Source: Leuctra nigra
Lineage: Eukaryota > Arthropoda > Insecta > Plecoptera > Leuctridae
Assembly: GCA_934045905.1 (NCBI GenBank)
Contig: OW203767.1
Span: 16,991,073 to 17,055,072 of the forward strand
Direction of reading: 5' to 3'
DNA length: 64,000 bases
Shown: positions 1-10,110 of the stretch, piece after piece
Numbering within the stretch: the first letter of the stretch is position 1
Layout: each line of letters starts with the position of its first letter
Translations under genes and position numbers: made by a program
The notes under the pieces: generated by a model
What the model saw: the letters and a program-made list of their open reading frames with translations, nothing else
Database searches by the model: none
What the model was told of the DNA's origin: nothing

Positions 1-1088
1 GATGCGCCTTCATTGACTCTAAATGGCATCTTGATGCAAGATGCTCTTTAATAACATCTGCCCGATATCTTGTGCCCCACCTTGTAGTTATTGGCGGTAC
101 TCGATTCCTGTTAATGTATAGCTTCACAATTTCAGGAAAAGCGAGGCACGTTTCACACACAACGGTGTGGCTTCCACCAGCACGCATATGGCGAAAGTTC
201 TTCTTATCTATGTCGTCTGTTTCCAAAGAGAATGGCAATGCTGGCACTGCTGATGCATCTACTGTAGGCGAAATGTCATCAGCTTCGCTGTTTTCTATAT
301 CATTATCATGCTCTTCTGCCTCTTCTATGTCTTCTTCTACTGATGGTTCGTTCCTGGTGTGGACATCCTACACAAAGAGTGTTTTATATGCAGTATTCAC
401 ACAAACCAATATACACATTAGTTCTATCCCGATTCGAAAGTCCGCAATATGTCTATACTTTATATATATTATTTTATTCGGCTTTGATAGGATATAATAA
501 ATTACACATTTTGGTAATTAAGGTTGTAACGATAGTTAAATCTATTATTAAAATAATTACAGTTCATTTCTGACTTTTTTGATGTATTAACTTTTTAACA
601 AATAAAAAATATACCATGAAAGTTCAGGTGGAAATTTCATGTATACTTGCGACAAGTAAAAATGATCGTCGGGCGAAAATGAGTCACGTGATCTATAACC
701 GGTTTTCACGTATTCATCAAGTACCTATACTTTGTATGCTTGATTGATGAATACCGTGAGTGAGTAATACTTTCCTTATAGTTAGCAACATTGTGACATT
801 ATTTTCGCCCGACGATCATTTTTACTTGTGGCAAGTGTACCAATATAATAAAGCACCCAATCAATTAAAACGAATAAGTTGACAGGTTGTCTAAAAATCC
901 CGATAAGAATCTTTGATTAAACCTACCTCAACAACAGATGAAGGTTCAGCATTAGTAGAATTAGATTGTGCAGAAGCAGATTCATTGCTGGAAAGCGAGG
1001 TCGAAAAATAGTTTAGTAAACTATTACTATTTTTTGTTTTGATGTTTTTTATCTTTCCGTCGACACCTCTCTTCGATGCAGCTGACAT
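1..1088 (-). CDS. 5' part of a transposase-derived zinc-finger protein gene (partial, two exons)
   Basis: I do not recognise a named orthologue. Exon 1 is 1088-927 (54 codons) and ends in a GTAGGT donor; exon 2 starts at 367 after a TGTAG acceptor and stays open to the window edge. Both junctions are phase 0, which is why I join them although exon 2 has no start codon of its own. The N-terminus is basic, then has a short LLNYFS motif and a Ser/Asn-rich stretch. Exon 2 begins with an acidic linker and continues into a segment with CETC, TTRWGTR and EHLASRCH, which looks like a single C2HC-type finger. N-terminal layouts like this are common in domesticated hAT-type transposase proteins (ZNF862- or KIAA1586-like). 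That assignment is inference; the catalytic part would lie outside the window. The intron (368-926) carries a 200-bp MITE. Confidence 0.5.
641..840. mobile_element. 200-bp MITE with about 35-bp terminal inverted repeats
   Basis: The left end (GTATACTTGC, then GATCGTCGGGCGAAAAT) is matched in reverse complement by the right end (ATTTTCGCCCGACGATC, then GCAAGTGTAC). About 35-40 bp at each end pair with few mismatches. There is no coding capacity. It lies in the intron of the leftmost minus-strand gene. The superfamily is not assigned. Confidence 0.75.
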
Positions 1089-2015
1089 TGTCCAACCCTA
1101 ACCTCTACTTATCTTCTCTTCTCTGTCATTAAAGTTCGTTTTACGCTGACAACGCCCCTAGGGTGTAAAAAAGCAGCACCATCCAGCCCTTCCAAAACAT
1201 GTCCTACTTCCCAAATAAGAGATGGCGCTGAGGTCGCTGCTAGAGGGGCAAAATTTAGCTTGCGATTTCCAAGAAATAGATATTAGATTTACATAAACAA
1301 GTTGGAAGAGATTAATTTTTATTTTTGTATGTTGATATTATGTGTTGGGAAAAATAAGAAATTGTTACTGTGTAAGAATGTAAGTGTACTTTATTTATTA
1401 TGCTTACAGTTATCATTTTGATAACTGTAAAAGCACATTGATAACTACCCACATTGGGCATAACTACGCGTTAAAAAATGCCCTGCATGTTGGTAACTCA
1501 CATTACACAAAAGTGACACTCTGAATGAGTCCACATACTATTAATGAAATTTGTCTTCTCAAATCAGAGCTACAATATTGCTTCGTCTTCCAACACACAA
1601 ACCATAGATTTTAAAACACTATTTAAAAAAGAAACTAAATTAATGTGGGGTTGTTAATTAATAACATCACTTTATGTTGGTAACTCACATTACAGGATTA
1701 AAGTAACTCACATTACATTGTGATTTAACATTGGTTTCCCTACCAAAATAACATGTAAATATTTTGGATTTTTCAAAAATTCTAAAAATTTTATGTTTGA
1801 ATTTTTTTATTTGTTATTTGGTTTGTTTTTGACAATAATATTGCAAATTTAATTAAATTCCTTAAATTTTAAGGCCTTAAATTAAATATTTAAAAAAAAA
1901 GCTCCAAGATATTTTTCCCTACTTTGGTGGAATGACCTGGAAAGGAGAAAGGAGGGTGACAGTACCTACTTGTTGCCGTGGGGGTACACACGTTAATCTA
2001 AATGACGTTGCATGT
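1089..2015. other. Intergenic region between divergent genes
   Basis: This AT-rich stretch separates the minus-strand gene starting at 1088 from CCDC86 on the plus strand. It should hold both promoters and the missing 5' exon(s) of CCDC86, but I could not place these. The phrase TGGTAACTCACATTACA occurs near 1490 and again near 1677, with a partial third copy near 1705, so a degraded repeat is present. A short palindrome lies at about 1408-1428. Confidence 0.4.
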
Positions 2016-2270
2016 CCCACCCACAGCCGTCTGAATATTCGTCGTTCGTTCCTCCTCCTCCTGTGAGCTGCCAGTTATCTGAGTAAAAATTGTAGTTCCA
2101 AACCTGCCGTCCCGGGAAGCGACCACCACCGTCGCCTGGGCTATTCAAATGCGGGACGGTGGCGGCCCCTTCCCGGGACAGAAGATTTAAAAACAATTTT
2201 TACTCAGATAACATGCAGCTCACTGGAGGAGGAGGAACGAACGACGAGTGTACAGACGGCTGTGGTCCCA
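2016..2270. repeat. Inverted repeat (foldback/MITE-like), about 75-bp arms
   Basis: The left arm (about 2016-2093) contains ACAGCCGTCTG, TCGTTCGTTCC and TTATCTGAGTAAAAATTGT. The right arm (about 2193-2270) carries their reverse complements in mirrored order. The centre also has opposed CCCGGGA blocks, so almost the whole segment can fold into one hairpin. It lies directly upstream of the recognised CCDC86 exons and could belong to the transcript leader or be an insertion. Confidence 0.7.
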
Positions 2271-2384
2271 CCACAACAAACAAGTGAACAGCAGTCTTGA
2301 GGCAGATGACTTCAGCATGTTTCAACTCTTATGTAATTCACAATGTCTACTTCTTATTGGAGTGTATTTCTCTTGCCCATGTAG

Positions 2385-3766
2385 ATTTCGTACAATGGTC
2401 AAAACACCTGGCCTGGCAACAAAATCACTGGAAAAGAAGCTTGCTCTAAGAAATGAACTAAAGCGAGCAAAGGAACTAACTCGAGAAATCTTGAGCAGTC
2501 GAAAGGAAGAGAAGGAAGCGAAGAAGGAGAGGAGGCGGGCAAATATACAGAAGGCAGAAGAAAATAAAAAGAAAGCAGAAATTGTTCAAGTGGTAAGTAG
2601 TATTGTTATTTTCTGATTTTCTTGGATTGTGAGGGAGTGAATAATAGAGGCATGGAAGGTATAAGCAGTTTTCACAAATTGGGATAGGTATTGGGATAGG
2701 TAGGTACCTACCTAAGGTCCGGTATTACCATTAGTTTAAGCCACAGTTAGCCTAAACTCCACTTCAGAAAACTCGGTCTATTACTCCTATATACTGCAAT
2801 TTAATTCCGGGGCTTATTTCCTCAGTTTAAATTAACCTCATGCTCATATATTGCAGATTTTTAAAGCTATGCTGCAGTACATAATGGTAATACACCACAC
2901 TTCCCTAAGTGGAGATTAACTAAACTGCAGATTAAACTAATGGTATTATGATTGCCCCTAAGTCAAATAAAATTATTTTTAACGAACTGCAACTGAAGAG
3001 ATTGGAAATTGATCTTGCCTACAACACCCGAGATATCTCTGGGGCCAGCCATGGGTAGAACTTGAAAATACCTAAATAGATAACTACACAAAATTATTTT
3101 TTATTAATAAAATCATTCATCTATCATTCATTTAAATCAATTTCCACAATTTTGTCAGATTGTGACATTGGTGTTTCTTGTTCAAGGTGTACCTTGACCT
3201 TGAACTAAGAGTTCCTTATGATTCACAAATATTTCCTCTTGACTTTTGCAAGCTTTTTTGTTATTAATTCAATAGGTACACTTGGCCAAACAAAACTTGA
3301 AGTTCAATAAATCTGATAGGCTGATAAATGTAAGATCGCACCATCAGAGTCAGTCTAAGCGATCTCATTGTCTCAGTCTAGTAGGTGACCTCACATTTCA
3401 ATGATAATAACAAGCTTTGATTGGTTATGAGACATGACCAGCAGTCATTCAAATTTGGTCAACGTTCAAGTTTTGTTTGGCCGAGTGTACCTACAGCAAA
3501 TCTGATAGTTATAAGAAATTAGGTACTCGTACTAGTAATTTAAACTAGGCTGCACATTGTTGATTTCTTTTGTCTTTTCTTTCATATTATTCCTTCAATT
3601 ACTTACCTACTATGTATCTATTAAATTCTTATCTAGGTACCAGTAATTTGGCATAACATGCTCTTTTATTTAATCCTTTCAGATTAAGAATAGTGCAAAG
3701 CTGAAAAAGATGAAGAAGAAACAACTGAGAAATATTGAGAAGCGTGATACAACAAATTTAAAATAA
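2385..3766 (+). CDS. CCDC86: CCDC86/Cgr1-family nucleolar rRNA-processing protein (5' end unresolved)
   Basis: Two exons are clear: 2385-2592 (donor GTAAGT) and 3683-3766 (acceptor TTTCAG, stop TAA at 3764). The product is a very basic Lys/Arg/Glu-rich coiled coil: RFRTMVKTPG near the start, then long ERRR/KKAE helices, AEIVQV at the junction, and the C-terminal hallmark KKKQLRNIEKRDT. This matches the conserved C-terminal half of CCDC86 and yeast Cgr1, which act in 60S ribosome biogenesis in the nucleolus. The exon at 2385 begins after CATGTAG in phase 2, so an upstream exon encoding the usual SGR-x-WK segment should exist. The ATG at 2395 is in frame but is probably internal. An open frame reaches back to 2248, but its extra residues do not resemble the family. 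A polyadenylation signal AATAAA lies at 3794. Confidence 0.75.
3277..3490. mobile_element. MITE family A, copy 1 (about 214 bp)
   Basis: It starts TACACTTGGCCAAAC and ends with the inverted counterpart GTTTGGCCGAGTGTA. The interior contains GATCGCACCATCAGA and AGTAGGTGACCTCACATTTC. Two further copies lie at 38307-38519 and 48404-48612. It sits in the only recognised CCDC86 intron. There is no coding capacity. Confidence 0.85.
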
Positions 3767-3793
3767 TTTTCAAGGTATGCTCTGTTTCAGTTT

Positions 3794-3799
3794 AATAAA
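3794..3799 (+). terminator. Polyadenylation signal of CCDC86
   Basis: A canonical AATAAA lies 28 bp after the CCDC86 stop codon in T-rich sequence. The position is typical but cleavage is not shown. Confidence 0.5.
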
Positions 3800-4832
3800 A
3801 TATTTGATTTATAAAAATTGTAATGCTTTTTAAAATATGAAATACCTTAAACTTATTCCTTTTCAACTCAATGTCAACGTCAAGCACTACCAATGCATCA
3901 GTAGCGTCCTCAAGGTTACATTGTTGTTGCTCACACATTCAGTTGACTCCACGTAGTGGAGCCCGGAAGGTAACTGCGGCCGACAGGTACCTCCAACATC
4001 CATACAGTTCGAATTTAAATTGTATGGGCCAACATTGTTTCAAAATTCCGGTGGTGTTTTGTGTATCAAAATGTGTCAATATGTTAAATTGGTAACGTTG
4101 AACCCATCACTTACAATTCGACTCCAGAGTTACCTAGACCTGCCAGCCGTGGTTACCAGACTTTCACATTTGTTTAAGAATCTTACAAAGCACAAAGCAA
4201 GGTAACAAAGCAAAATGTTCATTAAACTTCTCTTATATTTCTTAAAACATCCCAGAAAATAAAACCCTGTATTGCTATGTACTAAAAATGTTTATTCATT
4301 GGTGTTTTGCAAAACCTAAGTTTGTCTTTTAAATGTTTTCATAAACAAATTATAATAAGTAAAAAATTATATTACTGGTACTTATGAAATTAACCTTCAA
4401 CATGCTCTTCGCACTGTATCTTTATTAAATAGTACACAATATTTTAGGTTTTACGTACTTGGGTAATAATATGAACCCTGTACCTCTCGACTAAATCAGA
4501 TACTATTTCAAAATAATTAAGAACATCAACTTTTGCTGATCAACTTTGTTTTCCTTGTGCCCAGAGTCATTTTGGTGACGATAAAGTGACTGCATGCAGA
4601 AACTCCTTGCGGAACCAAATTTGCTATTGTGGATTGGGCTTTGTTAGTAGGTAGGAGTACTAAATTTGAAAATTAATAAGCATTAAAGAGATCGGCACGG
4701 GAAACCATAAGCTGTACAGTATGTGGGAAAAGCATTTAAAAGTTTGCTCATTCTCTGCTGTCCGTCATTGTTTCCTGCTAGCAATCCGATCGTATAACTT
4801 TCTAAATGGTTGGACTGATTCCAATGACTCTT
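3800..4832. other. Intergenic region between convergent CCDC86 and ZAD-zinc-finger genes
   Basis: AT-rich sequence with no convincing coding region. Short open frames at 3871-4205 show no family similarity. Possible minus-strand polyadenylation signals for the zinc-finger gene (TTTATT on the plus strand) lie at 4291 and 4421. Confidence 0.4.
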
Positions 4833-5093
4833 ATACCTCATTCACATACAGATTTTAACTACAGTTAAGTAGTTAACGTAAGTTAAGTAGTTAACGTAAG
4901 TTAAGTAGTTAACGTAAGTTAAGTTATAATCTGAACTTTACTTGATTTATGTAGTTAACTCTAGTTAGGATCTTAACTAAGTTTCTAGAACTCAGTTAAC
5001 TGCTTAACCCCGATTAGTTTCCAAAGCTCCACCCACTTTCTCTTAATTATAGTTAATGTAACTAGAGTTTAATCTGTAATGTGAACGAGGTAT
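4833..5093. mobile_element. MITE family B with internal 18-bp tandem repeat
   Basis: The ends are inverted: ATACCTCATTCACATACAG on the left and the complement of ATACCTCGTTCACATTACAG on the right. The interior has three exact copies of an 18-bp unit (AGTTAAGTAGTTAACGTA) plus a partial fourth from 4863 to 4926, and many TTAACT/AGTTAA pairs, so it folds on itself. The right end lies only 5 bp from the stop codon of the zinc-finger gene. The same terminal sequence recurs at about 50987. Confidence 0.8.
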
Positions 5094-5098
5094 TAGAG

Positions 5099-8000
5099 TT
5101 ACACTGTTTCTTGTCCTGGTGGTTCCGGCTCGGAGCTTCTTGGTGTCACATTGTCTACAACCTCCTCTAACTCGGGATGTTTCCTTTCATTGTGCTTCTT
5201 CAGGCTGCCCTTGTGCACAAACCTCTTTTTGCACGGGTCACATCCAAAAGGTCGATCGCTTTCGTTCACATGCGAGAAGAGATGAGTTCGCAGTTTACAT
5301 CTTTTCCCAAACGTTCTGTTACAAACTGAACAGCTGAGTAAGTTTTCTTCATGTTTGCGAAGATGTTGTTCGTAGTTACTTTGGAAGTTGAATCGTACGT
5401 AGCAAATCTTACACCGATATGGCTTGAGCTTTATTTCCCCATGCGTCTTCTTGTGCGCTGTCAGTAATGACTTATTAAAAAATTCTCTGTCACATGTAGG
5501 ACATTTAAAGTTTTTTATTCCTGTATGAATGACCTTGTGTGCTCGGAGACTGGCAGCGTGCAAGAATGATTTATCACACTGATCACAGTGGAAGTTTCTC
5601 TCGCGGAAGTGCGAGGCGAGATGTTGCTGCAAGGTTCCCGGCACGGGGTACGCTTTGGGACATAATGAACACTGATACGGCCTGTCGTTGTTGTGATATC
5701 TCATGTGTATAGTCAGGTGACTCTCGAAGAGGAACTTCCGAGGACAAAGAGAGCATGTTAATGGTTTTTCCATGTGTTTGATTTGAATGTGGTTTTTAAC
5801 GCCCCGCTTCTCGGCGAATCTCTTTCCGCACACGTCACAGTCGTACGGAAACACTCTCGTGTGTACGTTGCGTACGTGTGCGAGAAGAACTTGCTTTCGA
5901 GTGAACGATCTGTCGCAGTACGTACACTTCAATGAAGGGGACTCGACATACGAGTTGAGCAGTTTGTTTACAGAGATGAAATCCGTGACGGAAATGTCTC
6001 CGGACCTACTAGGAAGCAGTTCTGGTTGAGCCTGTGTCTTGATGCCGGAAGGTAAATTAAAACTTCCTTGAGAGCTTTTTGATCCTTCAGCAGAGCTTGC
6101 AGTTTTCTGAAGGAATTGAGGTATTTTTGAATTGAGCTGTTTAGGAGCCGTGTGTTTATATGATGTGCTTTGCTCCTGGCTCTTGTTACCTGATGTAACA
6201 TCTCGTATATTTACAGATTGTCTCTTCTCGGAGACGGAATTTCCTGACAACTTTTCAAAGCATTTTGCATGCTTTGTGAGATGCATGTTGAGTGCCTGGC
6301 TGTCGGTAAAACATTGCTTGCAAGTGAAACAGTACATCTTTGTTCCCATCGGAATTGTTTTGGTGACTACATCGCTCACAATTGGCATTTCTATTCTCTC
6401 TAAACGTACTCGTAGATCTTTCAACTGGCTTGGACTTCCGCTTGTTGAAGGTTCATAGTCGGAAACATTCGGGATCATTTGTACAACTTCTTGCTGTGAG
6501 TGCACGGCATTGACTAGCGAATCAATTGTTGAATTTCGAACTGACAGTGACGTGTCTTCATCAATTTTCTCCTCTGGTTTGACTTGTGATGGATCAACAA
6601 AGAACATTGGCTGCAAGTACGGCATTTCCTCATCATTCTGTGGATCTCCTTCCAGATCATCAAGGAGCTGTGCGGTGTCGTATGCAATTGAGGTACTAAC
6701 TTGCTGCAATGTGTCTGGTATCAGGAATGACGGAGTTTTGTTATTGACCTCTTCTGGTTCCTCCGACATTGTCTGCAACTCGATAATCTCCTGCAAGGGT
6801 GACATTAATTAAAAAGGCGTGTTTTTTTAACAACTAGGTAAGTACCTATATAGTTTTTTTTGAAGTGTGGTAAAACTGAATGTTCATTGTTTTTTTTCTT
6901 CCAAATGGACTTTTGACTAGGTAGGTACGGACCGGACCTACTTAATATGTACCTAGCTGTTAAAATGCTAGCCTTTCGTAACAAAATAAGTGGATCCCAT
7001 GTATGTAGATTCTATACTTTCTAAAGATCAACAAAAATTGTTAAATACCTATTTCCAGAGCCAGTTGTTTGTGGTGATAAAAAAAGCCAAAGTTCGTTTT
7101 CAACATTCTGAAAGTGGTGAATTGGTGGTGATAATTATGTTAATTTTCGCGATTGGTGGTGAAATGGAAAAAAAGAAGATTTTTGTAAGAATAAGTGTGA
7201 AATTTGACGCGCGAGCGACTTCTCACTGGCGAGACTCGGCGCGTGCGCATGTGCACCCCTGTTCAAGGTCATGTAGATGCGTCATTCCATGCTCAGCAGC
7301 CAATCAGCTGGCACCCCCATACACTCTTTGGCTGGCACTGACAGCTGGCTTACGAAGAAAATAGTGTGATTCTTTCTATTTAGTGGTACTTTAGACACAG
7401 ATCGAGGAAATTTTCGTAAAATATATACTCGGAATCGGGAAATGTTGCAAAACACGTAGGTTTGGGACAAAATCGCGTGAAATCGCGAGCATTCGTCAAT
7501 ATCGCGTCAAAACACAAATTTCGCGAAAATTCGCAAGAAAAAGATACATATATTTGGAATCAGGAGTGTATGAAACGTAAAGATATGAGAGAAAATTCAT
7601 ATTTCTAAACATTTCGCGTTTTTCGTGGAAACCATAAACAACTGGCCCTGCCTATATCACAAAACTTATGAGCCGGATAAGAGAAATAGATACTTTAAAT
7701 TGTATTTCATAGCAAATTATAAAAGAAAAATGAACAAAGATTTTTCAAGTGTGGGAAGAAATCTTGTGGTTTTTTAAAGTTATTCTGGGCTGAATTCAGT
7801 TGCAGAAAACTGCTGAGCTAAAATGAGAATGGTCTTCTTACCTTGCAAAATTCTCTTAATTCTCTTTCGGAATTAAAACATTGGCGCTTGAATTTGTAAC
7901 TGATGTCCACGTTGGTTTGACAAGTTTCACAGATTCTCGCCGGCAGACCATCTTCTTTGTAAATCTAAAACGACGAGTTATAAACATTTTGGCATTCACA

Positions 8001-9672
8001 ATCACAGACTGACCAATTCTAACTCATGTCCAGATGAGATGTAGGATGTAGCAAACCAACAGTGTTCCTTTGTAAACATTAGTTTTCAAACGTCGAAGAA
8101 AAAAGGTACTTTTCAAATGTACTTCCACGTCCAGAATAATTGACGGTAAACTGCTAAGTTGGAGCTGGAATTACCGTAAATATATTGAATTGAGAATATC
8201 GAATTATTAGGAATGAGGTGGGGTTCTTATAACTAAAGCCTCCAACCCCACATGCTCGAAATCTGCGTTTACCTCTGTGTTGTCATCTGAATAATGAAGT
8301 TTTGAAAAAGGACTTAGAATTTTGCTAGCATTCTAGTATGTGACCGGGGGTGTAACTTAAAATTCCCAATTCGGTTGAATTCAGTGCAATGAAAATCAAT
8401 ATGGTCGTGAATTTTATTCCAGGAGCCAAAGTTCATTGCAAAAGCTCTTTACAAAAATTTTAATTTGTGAGCTTCCCCATCAGTATTTGACTATTTGCGC
8501 ACTCCCTTTCCTATTTGGTTATAATTTTTTTTTTATCAAAATAGGTACCTACTTACATAATAACAAGATTAACATATAAAGTTGAATGGATAAATAACTA
8601 GGCAGGTAAAGGTACCTGTACATCCTTATTTCAAATGTTCTTCAGTAGTGCATTTCTAGCAGTGGCGGTTTGTGCATGAGGCAAGGGAGGCTGTGCCTCC
8701 TCAAAATTTTAGAGGAAAAAGGGAAAGCATCGTATTACAAAACTTAGAATTATATATAAATGTGAGGTTTTATTACATTTAAAATATTGCCCGTTTATAT
8801 AAGTATTTCACTTGGCTAATTGGTTTGATATAGAGCCCCAAATACACGTTGTACGCGGACTGCAAGGGAGACACATCAGCGGACAGCCGCTCACAGCCTA
8901 TGAATTCATCTAGGCGAGGAAGCGGGGTGAACACACACGCCAGCGAACAGCATGCAGGGTCACGTGACTTGAGTGGAGGCTGGCCTCTCGGCTGGATCAC
9001 AGCGCACAGAGGATGGAAATCACTTGCGAGAAAATGTTCAAATTGTCCAATTGGCCTGAAAATTTGCACACATATTCAAAACTACCTTACACATCTTTTC
9101 TACATAATTTAGCAAAATTCATAAATCGGAAGTTACATTAAAAATTAGTAAATCAAAGCCATTATTAACAGATATTTTTCCACCTCATTTAAAATTCTTT
9201 AACTCCGAAAGTTATTAAAATAAAATTTTGACAAAATTACAGGTACTTGAAAACACATTTCGAAAGGCATCAATGCATATGAAATCGCACCAAATATTTT
9301 AGTTCAAATTATACGAATTTTTAAACATGCTATAATTCGTGCACGAATTCCACATTTTTTCTCTATTATTTTTGGTATAAAAATATGTGTGTGCCTCCCC
9401 ACTTTTCGACCCCACAAACCGCCACTGATTTCTAGGAACATTAACTTTTCAAATGGTCCTTCCTCAAACTTTGAAATGTGTTTATTAAACAAAGTACATC
9501 ATGGTTACTAAGAGTTGTTACTTACTTCAAGATTTGTTACCCAGATAGTACGATTTAACAAGGACATTCCAGCCCGTTCGTCCGAGGGCTGAAAGAGGTG
9601 CTTCATGCTACCCGATACTTGTTTCGTACATAGCCGACAAATACCAGACAGCATTGGGTGGTCGAAACTCAT
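5099..9672 (-). CDS. ZAD-domain C2H2 zinc-finger protein, ten fingers, 653 residues
   Basis: Three exons join in phase 0: 9672-9526 (49 codons, donor GTAAGT), 7964-7842 (41 codons, acceptor TTTTAG, donor GTAAGA) and 6790-5099 (563 codons and stop, acceptor CTTGCAG). Exons 1 and 2 form a zinc-finger-associated domain: CRLC at residues 12-15 and CETC at 60-63 supply the four zinc ligands. Exon 3 encodes an acidic/Ser-rich linker, one isolated C2H2 finger near residues 244-265, and nine tandem fingers at about 379-625. ZAD proteins are insect-expanded nuclear DNA-binding regulators in which ZAD mediates dimerisation. The ATG at 6805, which would make exon 3 look complete, lies upstream of the splice acceptor and is not the real start. 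Target genes cannot be inferred. The introns hold a hAT-like MITE and another dispersed repeat. Confidence 0.85.
6791..7841 (-). other. Intron 2 of the ZAD zinc-finger gene
   Basis: About 1.05 kb of AT-rich sequence with a GC-richer patch near 7205-7340 and many TCGCG words at 7470-7540. That suggests a degraded repeat, but no ends were found. Confidence 0.5.
8125..8345. repeat. Dispersed repeat family C, copy 1
   Basis: It shares an ordered series of phrases with 61052-61233: AATTGACGGTAAAC, AGTTGGAGCT, AATTACCGT, GCTCGAAATCTG and TATGTGACCG. The two copies are diverged, so this is an old repeat. No terminal repeats were recognised. It lies in intron 1 of the ZAD gene. Confidence 0.6.
8660..9427. 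mobile_element. Non-autonomous hAT-like transposon with 8-bp TSD
   Basis: The element begins CAGTGGCGGTTTGTG and ends CACAAACCGCCACTG, a perfect 15-bp terminal inverted repeat. It is flanked by an exact 8-bp direct duplication ATTTCTAG (8652-8659 and 9428-9435). An 8-bp duplication and CAG...CTG ends are typical of the hAT superfamily. The 768-bp body has no transposase. It sits in intron 1 of the ZAD gene. Confidence 0.9.
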
Positions 9673-10110
9673 CTAATGCAAAATACACACAAGTTAGTTG
9701 AAAATATTGCATTTTTAATATTAAAATAATATTGGTATTGATATTAAATAAATTGTAGCACTGCTTATTACTCATGAATGTTTATATAGTACATTGAAAC
9801 TTACTTTTGATTAATGCAATTGTATTTTCAATGAAGAACAGCGTTTCTAACATTTATTGGACTCTTATACACACATGAATTGAGATAAGGACTGAAAAGA
9901 AGGAGTGCTGATAAGATAAAAGTGCTGCAACAGTTTATTCTGAGTTGAGCCGTGATCATGTTCAAAGCCCGCCTTGATACGTCATTCACCGCCTACCACA
10001 CTTCCGTTTCCGCCATATTGAAGCCGCATGTGTCAGGTCAGCTGAAGTTATGGCAACAAGTTGATACGTACATTCTTTCTTTCTTTTACCTTTCATAGTT
10101 ATTTTTTAAG
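9673..10110. promoter_or_regulatory. Presumed bidirectional promoter (ZAD gene / DHX37)
   Basis: The two start codons face away from each other across 438 bp. The DHX37 side carries a CACTTCCG ETS-like word and CGCCATATT at 10011, which in reverse resembles a YY1/Pho site, a common element of TATA-less promoters. No TATA box was seen. The role is inferred from position; the motifs alone are weak evidence. Confidence 0.45.

Noticed and set aside
72..497. A 141-residue plus-strand frame at the left edge
   Set aside because: It is antisense to the phased minus-strand exon that encodes the C2HC-type finger, and its composition is that of a shadow frame.
1932..1955. Possible CCDC86 first exon (MTWKGERR) ending at a GTGACA donor
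   Set aside because: It ends in phase 0, while the next exon at 2385 needs phase 2; the joined frame would be broken.
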